Shown here: in pieces, positions 58,009-64,000 of the stretch
Layout of the letters: every line of letters starts with the position of its first letter
Numbering within the stretch: position 1 is the first letter of the stretch
Assembly: GCF_009755605.1 (NCBI RefSeq)
Contig: NZ_WPNZ01000034.1
Coordinates: 1 to 64,000, forward strand
Direction: 5' to 3'
Length of the DNA stretch: 64,000 nt
From: Streptomyces typhae
Lineage (GTDB): Bacteria; Actinomycetota; Actinomycetes; Streptomycetales; Streptomycetaceae
Position numbers and translations under genes: made by a program
Notes under the pieces: generated by a model
Databases searched by the model: none
What the model saw: the letters and a program-made list of their open reading frames with translations, nothing else
What the model was told of the DNA's origin: nothing

Positions 58009-58029
58009 GTCGACAGTCGTAGACTAACG
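58009..58029 (+). promoter_or_regulatory. Shared 21-nt promoter block before the alcohol dehydrogenase
   Basis: GTCGACAGTCGTAGACTAACG; see 53360-53380. The core CGTAGACTAACG is identical at both places. TAGACT could be a -10 box. The site may also serve the divergent amidohydrolase. Confidence 0.65.
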
Positions 58030-58070
58030 CATCGTCGAGCCCTTGATCCGCTCGATCCGAAGGAGTTGTG

Positions 58071-59180
58071 ATGGACATTCCCTCCTCGACACGTGCCGCC
58101 GTACTCACCGCACACGGCGCCGCGTTGGACCTCACCGACCTGCCGCTGCCGGAGAAACCGGAGCCGGGCGCCGCCCTCGTACGCATCGTCTGCACGACGC
58201 TCTGCGGCACCGACATCGAGATCTGGTCGGGCAAGATGACCTTCCCCGGGATGCTGCCGATGGTGCTCGGCCACGAGATGGTCGGCGAGATCGTCGCGCT
58301 CGGCGAGGACACCCGGGACGCCCTCGGCCGCAAGCTCTCCGTCGGGGACCGCATCGGCTGGTCGGAGTCGACCTGCGGCGCGTGCCACGGCTGTACGGTG
58401 CTGCGCGAGCCGGTCGCCTGTTCCAACCGGGGCTACGGGTTCCTCCAGCGCTCCGACGTCCCGCCGTACGCCACCGCGGGTCTGTCCGAGTACGCCTACG
58501 TGGTCCCGGGCGCGGCCAAGCTGCTGTTGCCCGCGGAGGTCCCCGACACCTGGGCCGCGATGGCGGGCTGCGCGGCGAAGACCGTGCTGAGGGCGTTCTC
58601 CCGAGTCGGCGGCGTGCGCCCCGGCTCCCGCGTCGTCGTCCAGGGCTCGGGGGCGCTCGGCCTCTTCGCGACCGCCGTGGCCCACCTCAGCGGCGCGGCG
58701 AGTGTGATCACCGTCGGCTCGCCCCCGGCGCGCCTCGTCCTGGCCCACGAGTTCGGCGCCGACGAGACGGTGGACATCGCCGAGGGCTCCGAGGCCGTCG
58801 TCTCCCGCGTACGGGAACTCACCCGCGGCCGCGGTGCCGACCTGGTCCTGGACTTCGCCGGCGCGCCGTCGGTGGGTCGGGAGGCCGTGGAGATGGCGGC
58901 GCAGCGCGGCCGGGTCGTCGTCGTGGGCAGCACGGGGCCGGTCGCCGAACCGCTCGCCCTCGGCACGGTGATGGGCAAGGAACTGAGCATCGTCGGTTCG
59001 CTCAACGGCGACATCGCCGACTACCACGACGCGATCGAGTTCTTCACCTCGTTCCCCGAGCGCATGCCCTGGGACCGGCTGTTCGGCAAGCCCGTCGGCC
59101 TGTCCGAGGCCTCCGCGCGCATCACCGCGATGAGCAGGCACGAAGAGATCAAGGCCGTCATCGATCCCCGGATCGCCTGA
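58071..59180 (+). CDS. Zinc-dependent medium-chain alcohol dehydrogenase
   Basis: A 369-residue MDR; aaggag lies just upstream of the ATG. Catalytic zinc ligands Cys in CGTDIEIWSGK and His-Glu in LGHEMVGEI; the structural zinc lobe has CGACHGCTVLREPVAC with four cysteines... three clearly in register. The Rossmann motif is VVVQGSGALGLFATAVA, then VLDFAGAPSVGREAVE. It resembles threonine/sorbitol-type dehydrogenases of broad specificity. First gene of an operon with AKR, esterase and MFS transporter. Confidence 0.92.
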   Translation: MDIPSSTRAAVLTAHGAALDLTDLPLPEKPEPGAALVRIVCTTLCGTDIEIWSGKMTFPGMLPMVLGHEMVGEIVALGEDTRDALGRKLSVGDRIGWSESTCGACHGCTVLREPVACSNRGYGFLQRSDVPPYATAGLSEYAYVVPGAAKLLLPAEVPDTWAAMAGCAAKTVLRAFSRVGGVRPGSRVVVQGSGALGLFATAVAHLSGAASVITVGSPPARLVLAHEFGADETVDIAEGSEAVVSRVRELTRGRGADLVLDFAGAPSVGREAVEMAAQRGRVVVVGSTGPVAEPLALGTVMGKELSIVGSLNGDIADYHDAIEFFTSFPERMPWDRLFGKPVGLSEASARITAMSRHEEIKAVIDPRIA

Positions 59181-59220
59181 GGCGCAGACCGCGTCAGCGA
59201 GACAGAGAAAGGAACCACAC

Positions 59221-60183
59221 GTGACCACCACAGTGCTCCCCCGGCGCCGGATCGGCACCAGCGAACTCGAGGCGTCGGTGCTGTCCCTCGGCTCGTGGCA
59301 CACCTTCGACCGGATGGACTTCGCGGACGCCGTCGCCATGGTCCGCCACGCGCTCGACGAGGGCGTCAACCTGTTCGACGTCGGCGTCTACGGGCTGCCC
59401 GGCGCGCCCCCCGTCTTCACCGACGTGCTGTGGGGCGCGATCATGCGCGCGACCGGGGCGCCCCGGGACACCTACCTCGCCTCGGTGAAGCTGTGGATCG
59501 AGGGCTTCGGCGCGGAGGGGTTCGCCCCGCAGCTGAAGAACGCGTTCCTGCGGACCGGGCTCGACCATGCCGACCTGGTAATCCTCGGCGACCTGCGGCG
59601 CGACGACGTCGCGCTGGAGGACCTGGTCGGTGACCTCGCCGCCCTCACGGAGGCCGGACTGATCCGCGCCTGGGGCGTGAACAACTGGTCGGCCGCGAAC
59701 ATCCGCGCCCTGCGCCGGATCGCCGCCGAACGGGGAGTTCCCGGACCGCAGATCGCCCAGCTGAAGTACAGCCTGGCGCGCCGCGCGATTCCCGAAGGGC
59801 AGCCGTTCGCGGAGCTGTTCGCCGACGGGTTCAGCATGCAGGCCTCCGACGTCCTGGAGGGCGGCATCCTCGCCGGGCGCACCTCGCCCGAGCGGGAGAT
59901 CGGCCGCGACCCCGGCTCGATCCGTGACGCGATCGTGGCCACGGTCCCGGGCATCACCGAACTCGCCGGCAAGCTCGGCACCACGCCCGCCCAGCTCGCG
60001 ATCGCGTTCACGCTCGCCCATCCCGCCAACACCACGACGCTGGTCGGCGCCACCCGCCTGGAGCAGGTCCGGCAGAACATCGGCGCCCTTGACCTCGTAC
60101 AGCGGGTCGGAGCCGACGAACTGCGGTCCCTCGTCGACCCGTTCTGGTGCGACCGCGGCATCGTCGCCCCGGAAGGCCCCTGA
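59221..60183 (+). CDS. Aldo/keto reductase (paralogue 2, lacking catalytic His)
   Basis: A 320-residue AKR with a GTG start. VLSLGSWHTFDRMDFADAV, LFDVGVYGLPG (Asp, Tyr), SVKLWIEGF (Lys) and WGVNNWSAANI are shared with the AKR at 54.5 kb; the usual catalytic His is replaced in LVILGDLRRD. Ends KLGTTPAQLAIAFTLAHP. The pair probably reduces or isomerises related substrates, but the absent His suggests an unusual mechanism or a different reaction. Two nt separate it from the esterase gene. Confidence 0.88.
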   Translation: MTTTVLPRRRIGTSELEASVLSLGSWHTFDRMDFADAVAMVRHALDEGVNLFDVGVYGLPGAPPVFTDVLWGAIMRATGAPRDTYLASVKLWIEGFGAEGFAPQLKNAFLRTGLDHADLVILGDLRRDDVALEDLVGDLAALTEAGLIRAWGVNNWSAANIRALRRIAAERGVPGPQIAQLKYSLARRAIPEGQPFAELFADGFSMQASDVLEGGILAGRTSPEREIGRDPGSIRDAIVATVPGITELAGKLGTTPAQLAIAFTLAHPANTTTLVGATRLEQVRQNIGALDLVQRVGADELRSLVDPFWCDRGIVAPEGP

Positions 60184-60185
60184 CC

Positions 60186-61190
60186 GTGACCACTTCCCAG
60201 GCGCCGCGCCCGCGGCCCGTCCCCTACGACCCGGGGCTCGAACCGGGCCTCGCGGCCTGTCGTGAGCTCATCGAGCGGATTCCGCTGCGGGCCGACACGA
60301 TCCTCGCCAACCGCGCGCACTTCGCCACGCTCGTGCCCCCCGTCGAGGCGGCGATCGGTGCGCACCCGGTCGAGTTCGAGCACGTCACCGTGGCAGGTCC
60401 GGCGGGGGCACCGGATGTCGAGCTGACAGTCCTTCGGCCGCGCGGCGGTGTCCGCGACGCGCCGGGGATCTACGGCATCCACGGTGGCGGCATGGTGCTC
60501 GGCAACCGGTTCTTCGGCATCGACGCCCTGATCGGCGAGGTCCTGGAGTTCGGCGCCGTCGCCGTGAGCGTCGAGTACCGGCTCGCGCCCGAACATCCCG
60601 CGCCGGCCGCCGCGGAGGACTGCTACGCGGGCCTGGTCTGGTTCGCCGAGAACGCCGCCGCCCTCGGCGTGGACCCCGACCGCATCCTCGTCGGCGGGGC
60701 GAGCGCCGGCGGCGGCCTGAGCGCCGCGGTGGCCCTGATGGCCCGCGACCGCGGCGGCCCCGCCCTCGCCGGGCAGGTCCTCGACTGCCCGATGCTCGAC
60801 GACCGGAACACCACGGTGTCGAGCTTGCAGTACGACGGCATCGGCATCTGGGACCGCAACAACAACGACACGGCCTGGAACGCGATCCTGGGCACGGACC
60901 GCGGCACCGACGCCGTCTCGCCCAACGCGGCGCCCGCGCGCGCCGCCGACCTGTCCGGGCTGCCGCCCGCCTACGTCTCGGTCGGGGCGGCCGAGGTGTT
61001 CCGCGACGAGGCCGTCGACTACGCCACCCGGATCTGGGCGACCGGTGGGCAGGCCGAGCTGCATGTGTGGGCCGGCGGCTACCACGGCTTCTCGGGCTTC
61101 TCCCCCGACACCGAGGTGTCCCGGGCCGCCGTGGCCACTCGGGAGTCGTGGATGCGACGCGTCCTCGGCACCGGCGGCCGGTCCCGGTGA
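60186..61190 (+). CDS. Alpha/beta hydrolase of the hormone-sensitive-lipase family
   Basis: A 334-residue esterase/lipase. The oxyanion-hole motif HGGGMV is in YGIHGGGMVLGNR; the nucleophile motif GASAGGGLSAAVALMARD carries the catalytic Ser; DEAVDYATRI and the terminal His in GGYHGFSG complete the triad. Family members cleave acyl esters or lactones of small molecules. The GTG at 60186 follows the AKR stop by 2 nt, and the MFS gene overlaps its end. Confidence 0.92.
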   Translation: MTTSQAPRPRPVPYDPGLEPGLAACRELIERIPLRADTILANRAHFATLVPPVEAAIGAHPVEFEHVTVAGPAGAPDVELTVLRPRGGVRDAPGIYGIHGGGMVLGNRFFGIDALIGEVLEFGAVAVSVEYRLAPEHPAPAAAEDCYAGLVWFAENAAALGVDPDRILVGGASAGGGLSAAVALMARDRGGPALAGQVLDCPMLDDRNTTVSSLQYDGIGIWDRNNNDTAWNAILGTDRGTDAVSPNAAPARAADLSGLPPAYVSVGAAEVFRDEAVDYATRIWATGGQAELHVWAGGYHGFSGFSPDTEVSRAAVATRESWMRRVLGTGGRSR

Positions 61191-62464
61191 CCACCCCCGC
61201 TGTGGGCGGCGCGCGCGTCATGAGCGCGCGCCGCGCCGCCGTCGTCCTGGGGTCCCTGGAGGTGTTCGGGCCCCTGTCGATGGACCTCTCCATGCCGCTG
61301 CTGCCCCAGCTCGCCAAGGACCTGCACACCAATGACAGCCTCGCCCAGGCGTCCATGTCGGTGTGCATGCTCGGGCTCGCCCTCGGCCAGCTGGTGACGG
61401 GCCCTCTCAGCGACCGCTTCGGCAGGCGGCGGCCACTGCTGTGGGGCATCGCGCTCTTCACGTTGTTCTCCCTGCTGTGCGCGGTCGCTCCGACCATCGA
61501 GATCCTGCTGCTCACGCGGTTCCTGCAGGGCGTCACCGGGTCCGCCGGGGTCGTCATCGCCCTGGCCGCGGCCCGGGACATCGCCTCGGGCGTCGAGCTC
61601 GCGCGGCTGCTCAGCCTGCTCGGGCTCGTCGGGGCGCTGGCCCCGATCGCCGCGCCGGTGGCGGGCGGGCAGCTCGCCGCGGTCATGGACTGGCGGGGCC
61701 TGTTCGTCGTCCTCGCCGGGGTCGGCGCCGTGCTCCTGGCCGTCGCGGGCACGCTGCTGCCCGAGACGCTGCCGGCCGGGGCACGGCACGCGGGCGGGTT
61801 CACCGAGACCGGCCGGGGTTTCGGGAAGGTCCTGCGTGACCGTCTCTTCGTCTGCTACCTGCTGGTGGCGACGTGCACCGGTACGGCCTTCTTCACCTAC
61901 CTGGCGTCCATCAGTTTCGTGCTCCAGGACGGCTTCCACCTCAGCCCCCAGGCCTTCAGCGCGGTCTTCGCGGCGAACGCGGTCGTCGCTGTGCTCGGGT
62001 CCCTGGTCAACCGCGGCGTCGTACGCCGGGCCGGTCCCGCGCGCATGTACGTCGTGGGCACGACGGCGACAGCGGCGGCCGCTCTCGGCCTGCTCGCCAC
62101 CGTGGTGGCCGACCTCGGCCTGGCCGCCGTGCTCGTCGTCCTCGCCGTGATGCTGTTCTGCTACGGCGTCATCAGCCCCAACAGCTCGACCCTCGCCCTC
62201 GGCGGGCACGGCGAGCGTGCCGGGACCGCGGCGGCCCTGCTCGGCATGTCGACCTTCGCCGTCGGCCCGGTCGTCGCGCCCGTCGTCGCGCTCGGCGGGG
62301 CGGCCGACCTGACCATGTCGCTCACCATGGCCGTCGCCACCACCCTCGCGGCCCTGCTCGTGTGGACCGCGGTCCTGCCCCGCCTGCGCCGGTCGCTCGA
62401 CTCCCCGCCCGCCCGCGCACACCGGCCGGACGGTGCCGGGGAGCACCGCGGCACCCCGCACTGA
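61187..62464 (+). CDS. MFS transporter, Bcr/CflA type
   Basis: About 425 residues from the GTG at 61187 overlapping the esterase stop; an ATG at 61220 is an alternative. Twelve transmembrane helices are predicted. LEVFGPLSMDLSMPLLPQLAKDLH is the typical Bcr/CflA first helix, and LSDRFGRRRPLLWGI the MFS loop motif. Members are drug or metabolite exporters; here it may import or export the compound handled by the ADH-AKR-esterase operon. It ends before two hairpins. Confidence 0.9.
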   Translation: MTTPAVGGARVMSARRAAVVLGSLEVFGPLSMDLSMPLLPQLAKDLHTNDSLAQASMSVCMLGLALGQLVTGPLSDRFGRRRPLLWGIALFTLFSLLCAVAPTIEILLLTRFLQGVTGSAGVVIALAAARDIASGVELARLLSLLGLVGALAPIAAPVAGGQLAAVMDWRGLFVVLAGVGAVLLAVAGTLLPETLPAGARHAGGFTETGRGFGKVLRDRLFVCYLLVATCTGTAFFTYLASISFVLQDGFHLSPQAFSAVFAANAVVAVLGSLVNRGVVRRAGPARMYVVGTTATAAAALGLLATVVADLGLAAVLVVLAVMLFCYGVISPNSSTLALGGHGERAGTAAALLGMSTFAVGPVVAPVVALGGAADLTMSLTMAVATTLAALLVWTAVLPRLRRSLDSPPARAHRPDGAGEHRGTPH

Positions 62465-62485
62465 CCGTCCCACGACCCTCCCCCA

Positions 62486-62514
62486 CTGCCGTCGGCGCCT
62501 CCCGCCGACGGCAG
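62486..62514. terminator. Hairpin after the MFS gene
   Basis: CTGCCGTCGGCG pairs perfectly with CGCCGACGGCAG (12 bp) across 5 nt. Confidence 0.8.
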
Positions 62515-62567
62515 CGTCATGCGGGCCGAACACGGCAGCGTCATGAGCGTCATAGGGGCGTGACGCC

Positions 62568-62602
62568 GAGGAGCCGGACCGCATACCGCGGTCCGGCTCC
62601 TC
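62568..62602. terminator. Bidirectional hairpin before the type I dioxygenase
   Basis: GAGGAGCCGGACCGC pairs perfectly with 62588-62602 (15 bp, 5-nt loop), close to the stop codon of the leftward dioxygenase gene. Confidence 0.85.
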
Positions 62603-62617
62603 TCGGGCGGTGGGGCG

Positions 62618-63643
62618 TCAGCTCCCATGTCCGCCCGGCTCCACGATCCCCAGGCCGTCCGCGCCGACCTGAACGGCGGACTCGTCCAGGACGGCCTCGG
62701 TGACGGGCTGGGGGCGTCCGTCGAGGTCGAGGACCGGAGATGCCTCCTTGTACCAGGACTCGATCACCGCGTTGCCCCAGAAGTCGCGGCGGCGGTCGTC
62801 CTTCACGTTCCACCGGTACGTCTCGTGGTCGGGGTCACCGGTGTAGTAGTCGGAGGTGTAGATCTCCACCCGGTGGCCGTCGGGGTCGCGCAGGTAGAGG
62901 TAGAAGGCGTTGGAGACGCCGTGCCTGCCGGGGCCCCGCTCGATGTGGTGCTCCTGGCGCAGCGAGCCGAAGAGGTCGGCGGTGCGCAGGACCTGGTGCG
63001 ACTCGTGGGTGGCCACACCGACGTGGTGCAGGCGGGGGCCTGCGCCGCCGGTGAAGGCGACGTCGTGCACGGTCTGCTTGCGGTACATCCAGGCCGCGTA
63101 CAGCTCGTGCTCGTCGCCCTCGATGGTCTCGGAGCAGCCGAAGCCCAGGGCCTGGTAGTGGGCGTAGGCGGCGGGGATGTCGGGGGTGCAGATGTTGAAG
63201 TGGTCGAGGCGGGCTATCTCGGCGCCGCGGCGCAGGTCGTAGCGCTGGATGTGCCGCTCGGCGCGCTCGATGTCGTGGAAGAACTCCACCGGGAAGCCGA
63301 GCGGGTCGACGGCCCGGACGGCGTCGCCGACTCCGGGGGTCCCCGCGCCCTTGGGGACGCGGCGGACGGGCCTGCCGAGGTCCTTGAAGTACTGCTCGGC
63401 GCGGTCGACGTCCTCGGGGGTGCGGACCCGGTAGGAGATGTGGTCCAGGGCCGCCGTCTCGCCCTTGCGCAGCACCAGGGAGTGGTGGGTGAGTTCGTCG
63501 GTCCCGCGCAGGCACAGCAGGGACTCGTCCGCGTACTGGATGTGGAAACCGAGCATGTCGCCCCAGAACCAGCGGGCCCGGTCCAGGTCGGTGACGACCA
63601 GCTGGGCGTAGGCGGAGCGGACGACGTCGGGAGGTGTACTCAT
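62618..63643 (-). CDS. Homoprotocatechuate 2,3-dioxygenase, type I extradiol (VOC fold)
   Basis: A 341-residue two-module VOC enzyme closely similar to Brevibacterium HPCD. Metal ligands are H148 (ARLDHF), H207 (LHHVGV) and E260 (VEIYT); second-sphere W185, H193 and Y250 are also present, all at a constant offset of seven from HPCD (H155, H214, E267; W192, H200, Y257). It cleaves 3,4-dihydroxyphenylacetate next to the ring hydroxyls with Fe or Mn. It lies after an HpaE-like gene in the same operon. The non-homologous HpaD at 40 kb has the same predicted reaction. Confidence 0.95.
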   Translation of the reverse strand: MSTPPDVVRSAYAQLVVTDLDRARWFWGDMLGFHIQYADESLLCLRGTDELTHHSLVLRKGETAALDHISYRVRTPEDVDRAEQYFKDLGRPVRRVPKGAGTPGVGDAVRAVDPLGFPVEFFHDIERAERHIQRYDLRRGAEIARLDHFNICTPDIPAAYAHYQALGFGCSETIEGDEHELYAAWMYRKQTVHDVAFTGGAGPRLHHVGVATHESHQVLRTADLFGSLRQEHHIERGPGRHGVSNAFYLYLRDPDGHRVEIYTSDYYTGDPDHETYRWNVKDDRRRDFWGNAVIESWYKEASPVLDLDGRPQPVTEAVLDESAVQVGADGLGIVEPGGHGS

Positions 63644-63662
63644 GGGTACGGCTCCTTGGGGG

Positions 63663-64000
63663 TCAGGACGCGCCGAAGCGGGGGGTGTGGGGTTCGCCGA
63701 GCATCACGTGGACGATCTTCGACTCGGTGTAGAAGTCGATGCTGTGCGCACCGCCCTCCCGGCCCAGGCCGGAGGACTTGACGCCACCGAAGGGGGTCCG
63801 CAGGTCGCGGACGTTGTGAGAGTTGATCCAGACCATACCGGATTCGACCGCGTGTGCGACGCGATGTGCGCGCTTGAGGTCGGAGGTCCACACATAGGCC
63901 GCGAGGCCGTACTCGGTGGCGTTGGCCAGTTCGACGGCCTCCGCCTCGTCGTCGAAGGGGGCGACGGCCACGACCGGTCCGAAGATCTCCTCCTGGAAGA
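63663..64000 (-). CDS. HpaE-like aldehyde dehydrogenase, 3' part (continues past the window)
   Basis: Only the last 112 codons lie inside the window. FFQEEIFGPVVAVAPFDDEAEA (the conserved EEIFGPV block) opens the visible part and NVRDLRTPFGGVKSSGLGREGGAHSIDFYTESKIV closes it, matching 5-carboxymethyl-2-hydroxymuconate semialdehyde dehydrogenases. The catalytic Glu and Cys lie outside. It is 19 bp upstream of the type I homoprotocatechuate dioxygenase, so the two work in sequence. Confidence 0.9.
   Translation of the reverse strand, partial: FQEEIFGPVVAVAPFDDEAEAVELANATEYGLAAYVWTSDLKRAHRVAHAVESGMVWINSHNVRDLRTPFGGVKSSGLGREGGAHSIDFYTESKIVHVMLGEPHTPRFGAS

Noticed and set aside
53480..62464. Secondary-metabolite biosynthetic cluster
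   Set aside because: There is no PKS, NRPS, terpene synthase or other core enzyme; the importer, dehydrogenases and ring-cleavage genes fit catabolism better.

Overview
The window is GC-rich, dense double-stranded coding DNA with strong G/C third-position bias, many GTG starts, ATGA/GTGA gene overlaps and abundant TetR, MarR and two-component regulators. With an EndoH-type chitinase-fold glycosidase, a PASTA-less Ser/Thr kinase and a vanHAX cluster, it reads as a Streptomyces chromosome, in an accessory-rich region. No rRNA, tRNA, CRISPR array, integrase or intact insertion sequence was seen.

Layout. 1-14.2 kb is a patchwork of small regulator/enzyme pairs: TPR protein, PEBP protein, MarR with a VOC and an NmrA protein, DinB protein, a Ser/Thr kinase fused to an extracellular solute-binding domain, secreted EndoH, an ArsR-SRPBCC-DHFR-like operon, MBL/TetR and O-methyltransferase/TetR divergent pairs. 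14.3-21.2 kb is a glycopeptide-resistance island: a deleted vanR remnant, then vanS, vanH-vanA-vanX, a second murF and a convergent vanK (FemX). Three transcription units there share a 40-nt promoter block placed at the same 23-nt distance from the start codon. 21.3-35.4 kb carries an SGNH hydrolase, a flavin reductase/LLM oxidoreductase pair with its TetR, a NarL-type two-component system, a Nudix hydrolase, a PhoD phosphatase operon and a giant nSTAND-WD40 protein, followed by a carotenoid-oxygenase relic.

35.9-64 kb looks catabolic. A gamma-glutamyl hydrolase (PuuD-like), aldehyde dehydrogenase, TetR, an hpa-type operon (FAH protein, class III homoprotocatechuate dioxygenase HpaD, HpaE, acetoacetate-decarboxylase-like protein) face a divergent glutamine-synthetase-like (PuuA/GlnA-type) gene. 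Then come an NTF2-like protein, another aldehyde dehydrogenase, a TetR, a peptide-type ABC transporter (with a permease-ATPase fusion), an O-methyltransferase, two paralogous aldo/keto reductases, SDR, amidohydrolase, zinc alcohol dehydrogenase, esterase and MFS exporter. The window ends inside a second homoprotocatechuate branch: a type I (VOC-fold) dioxygenase and the 3' part of another HpaE-like dehydrogenase. Two unrelated enzyme folds for the same ring cleavage therefore lie about 22 kb apart. The combination suggests import and oxidation of aromatic amines or acids through homoprotocatechuate; this is inference.

The most unusual feature is at sequence scale. Short tandem repeats (7, 8, 12, 17, 18, 21, 22, 23, 27, 28, 30, 36 bp) sit at gene edges again and again. 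Several contain the stop codon of the adjacent gene in one unit, one bridges a stop codon and the next start codon, and others lie just inside the 5' end of genes and encode repetitive N-termini. Unit sequences differ from locus to locus, so this looks like a local duplication process focused on gene boundaries rather than a dispersed element.
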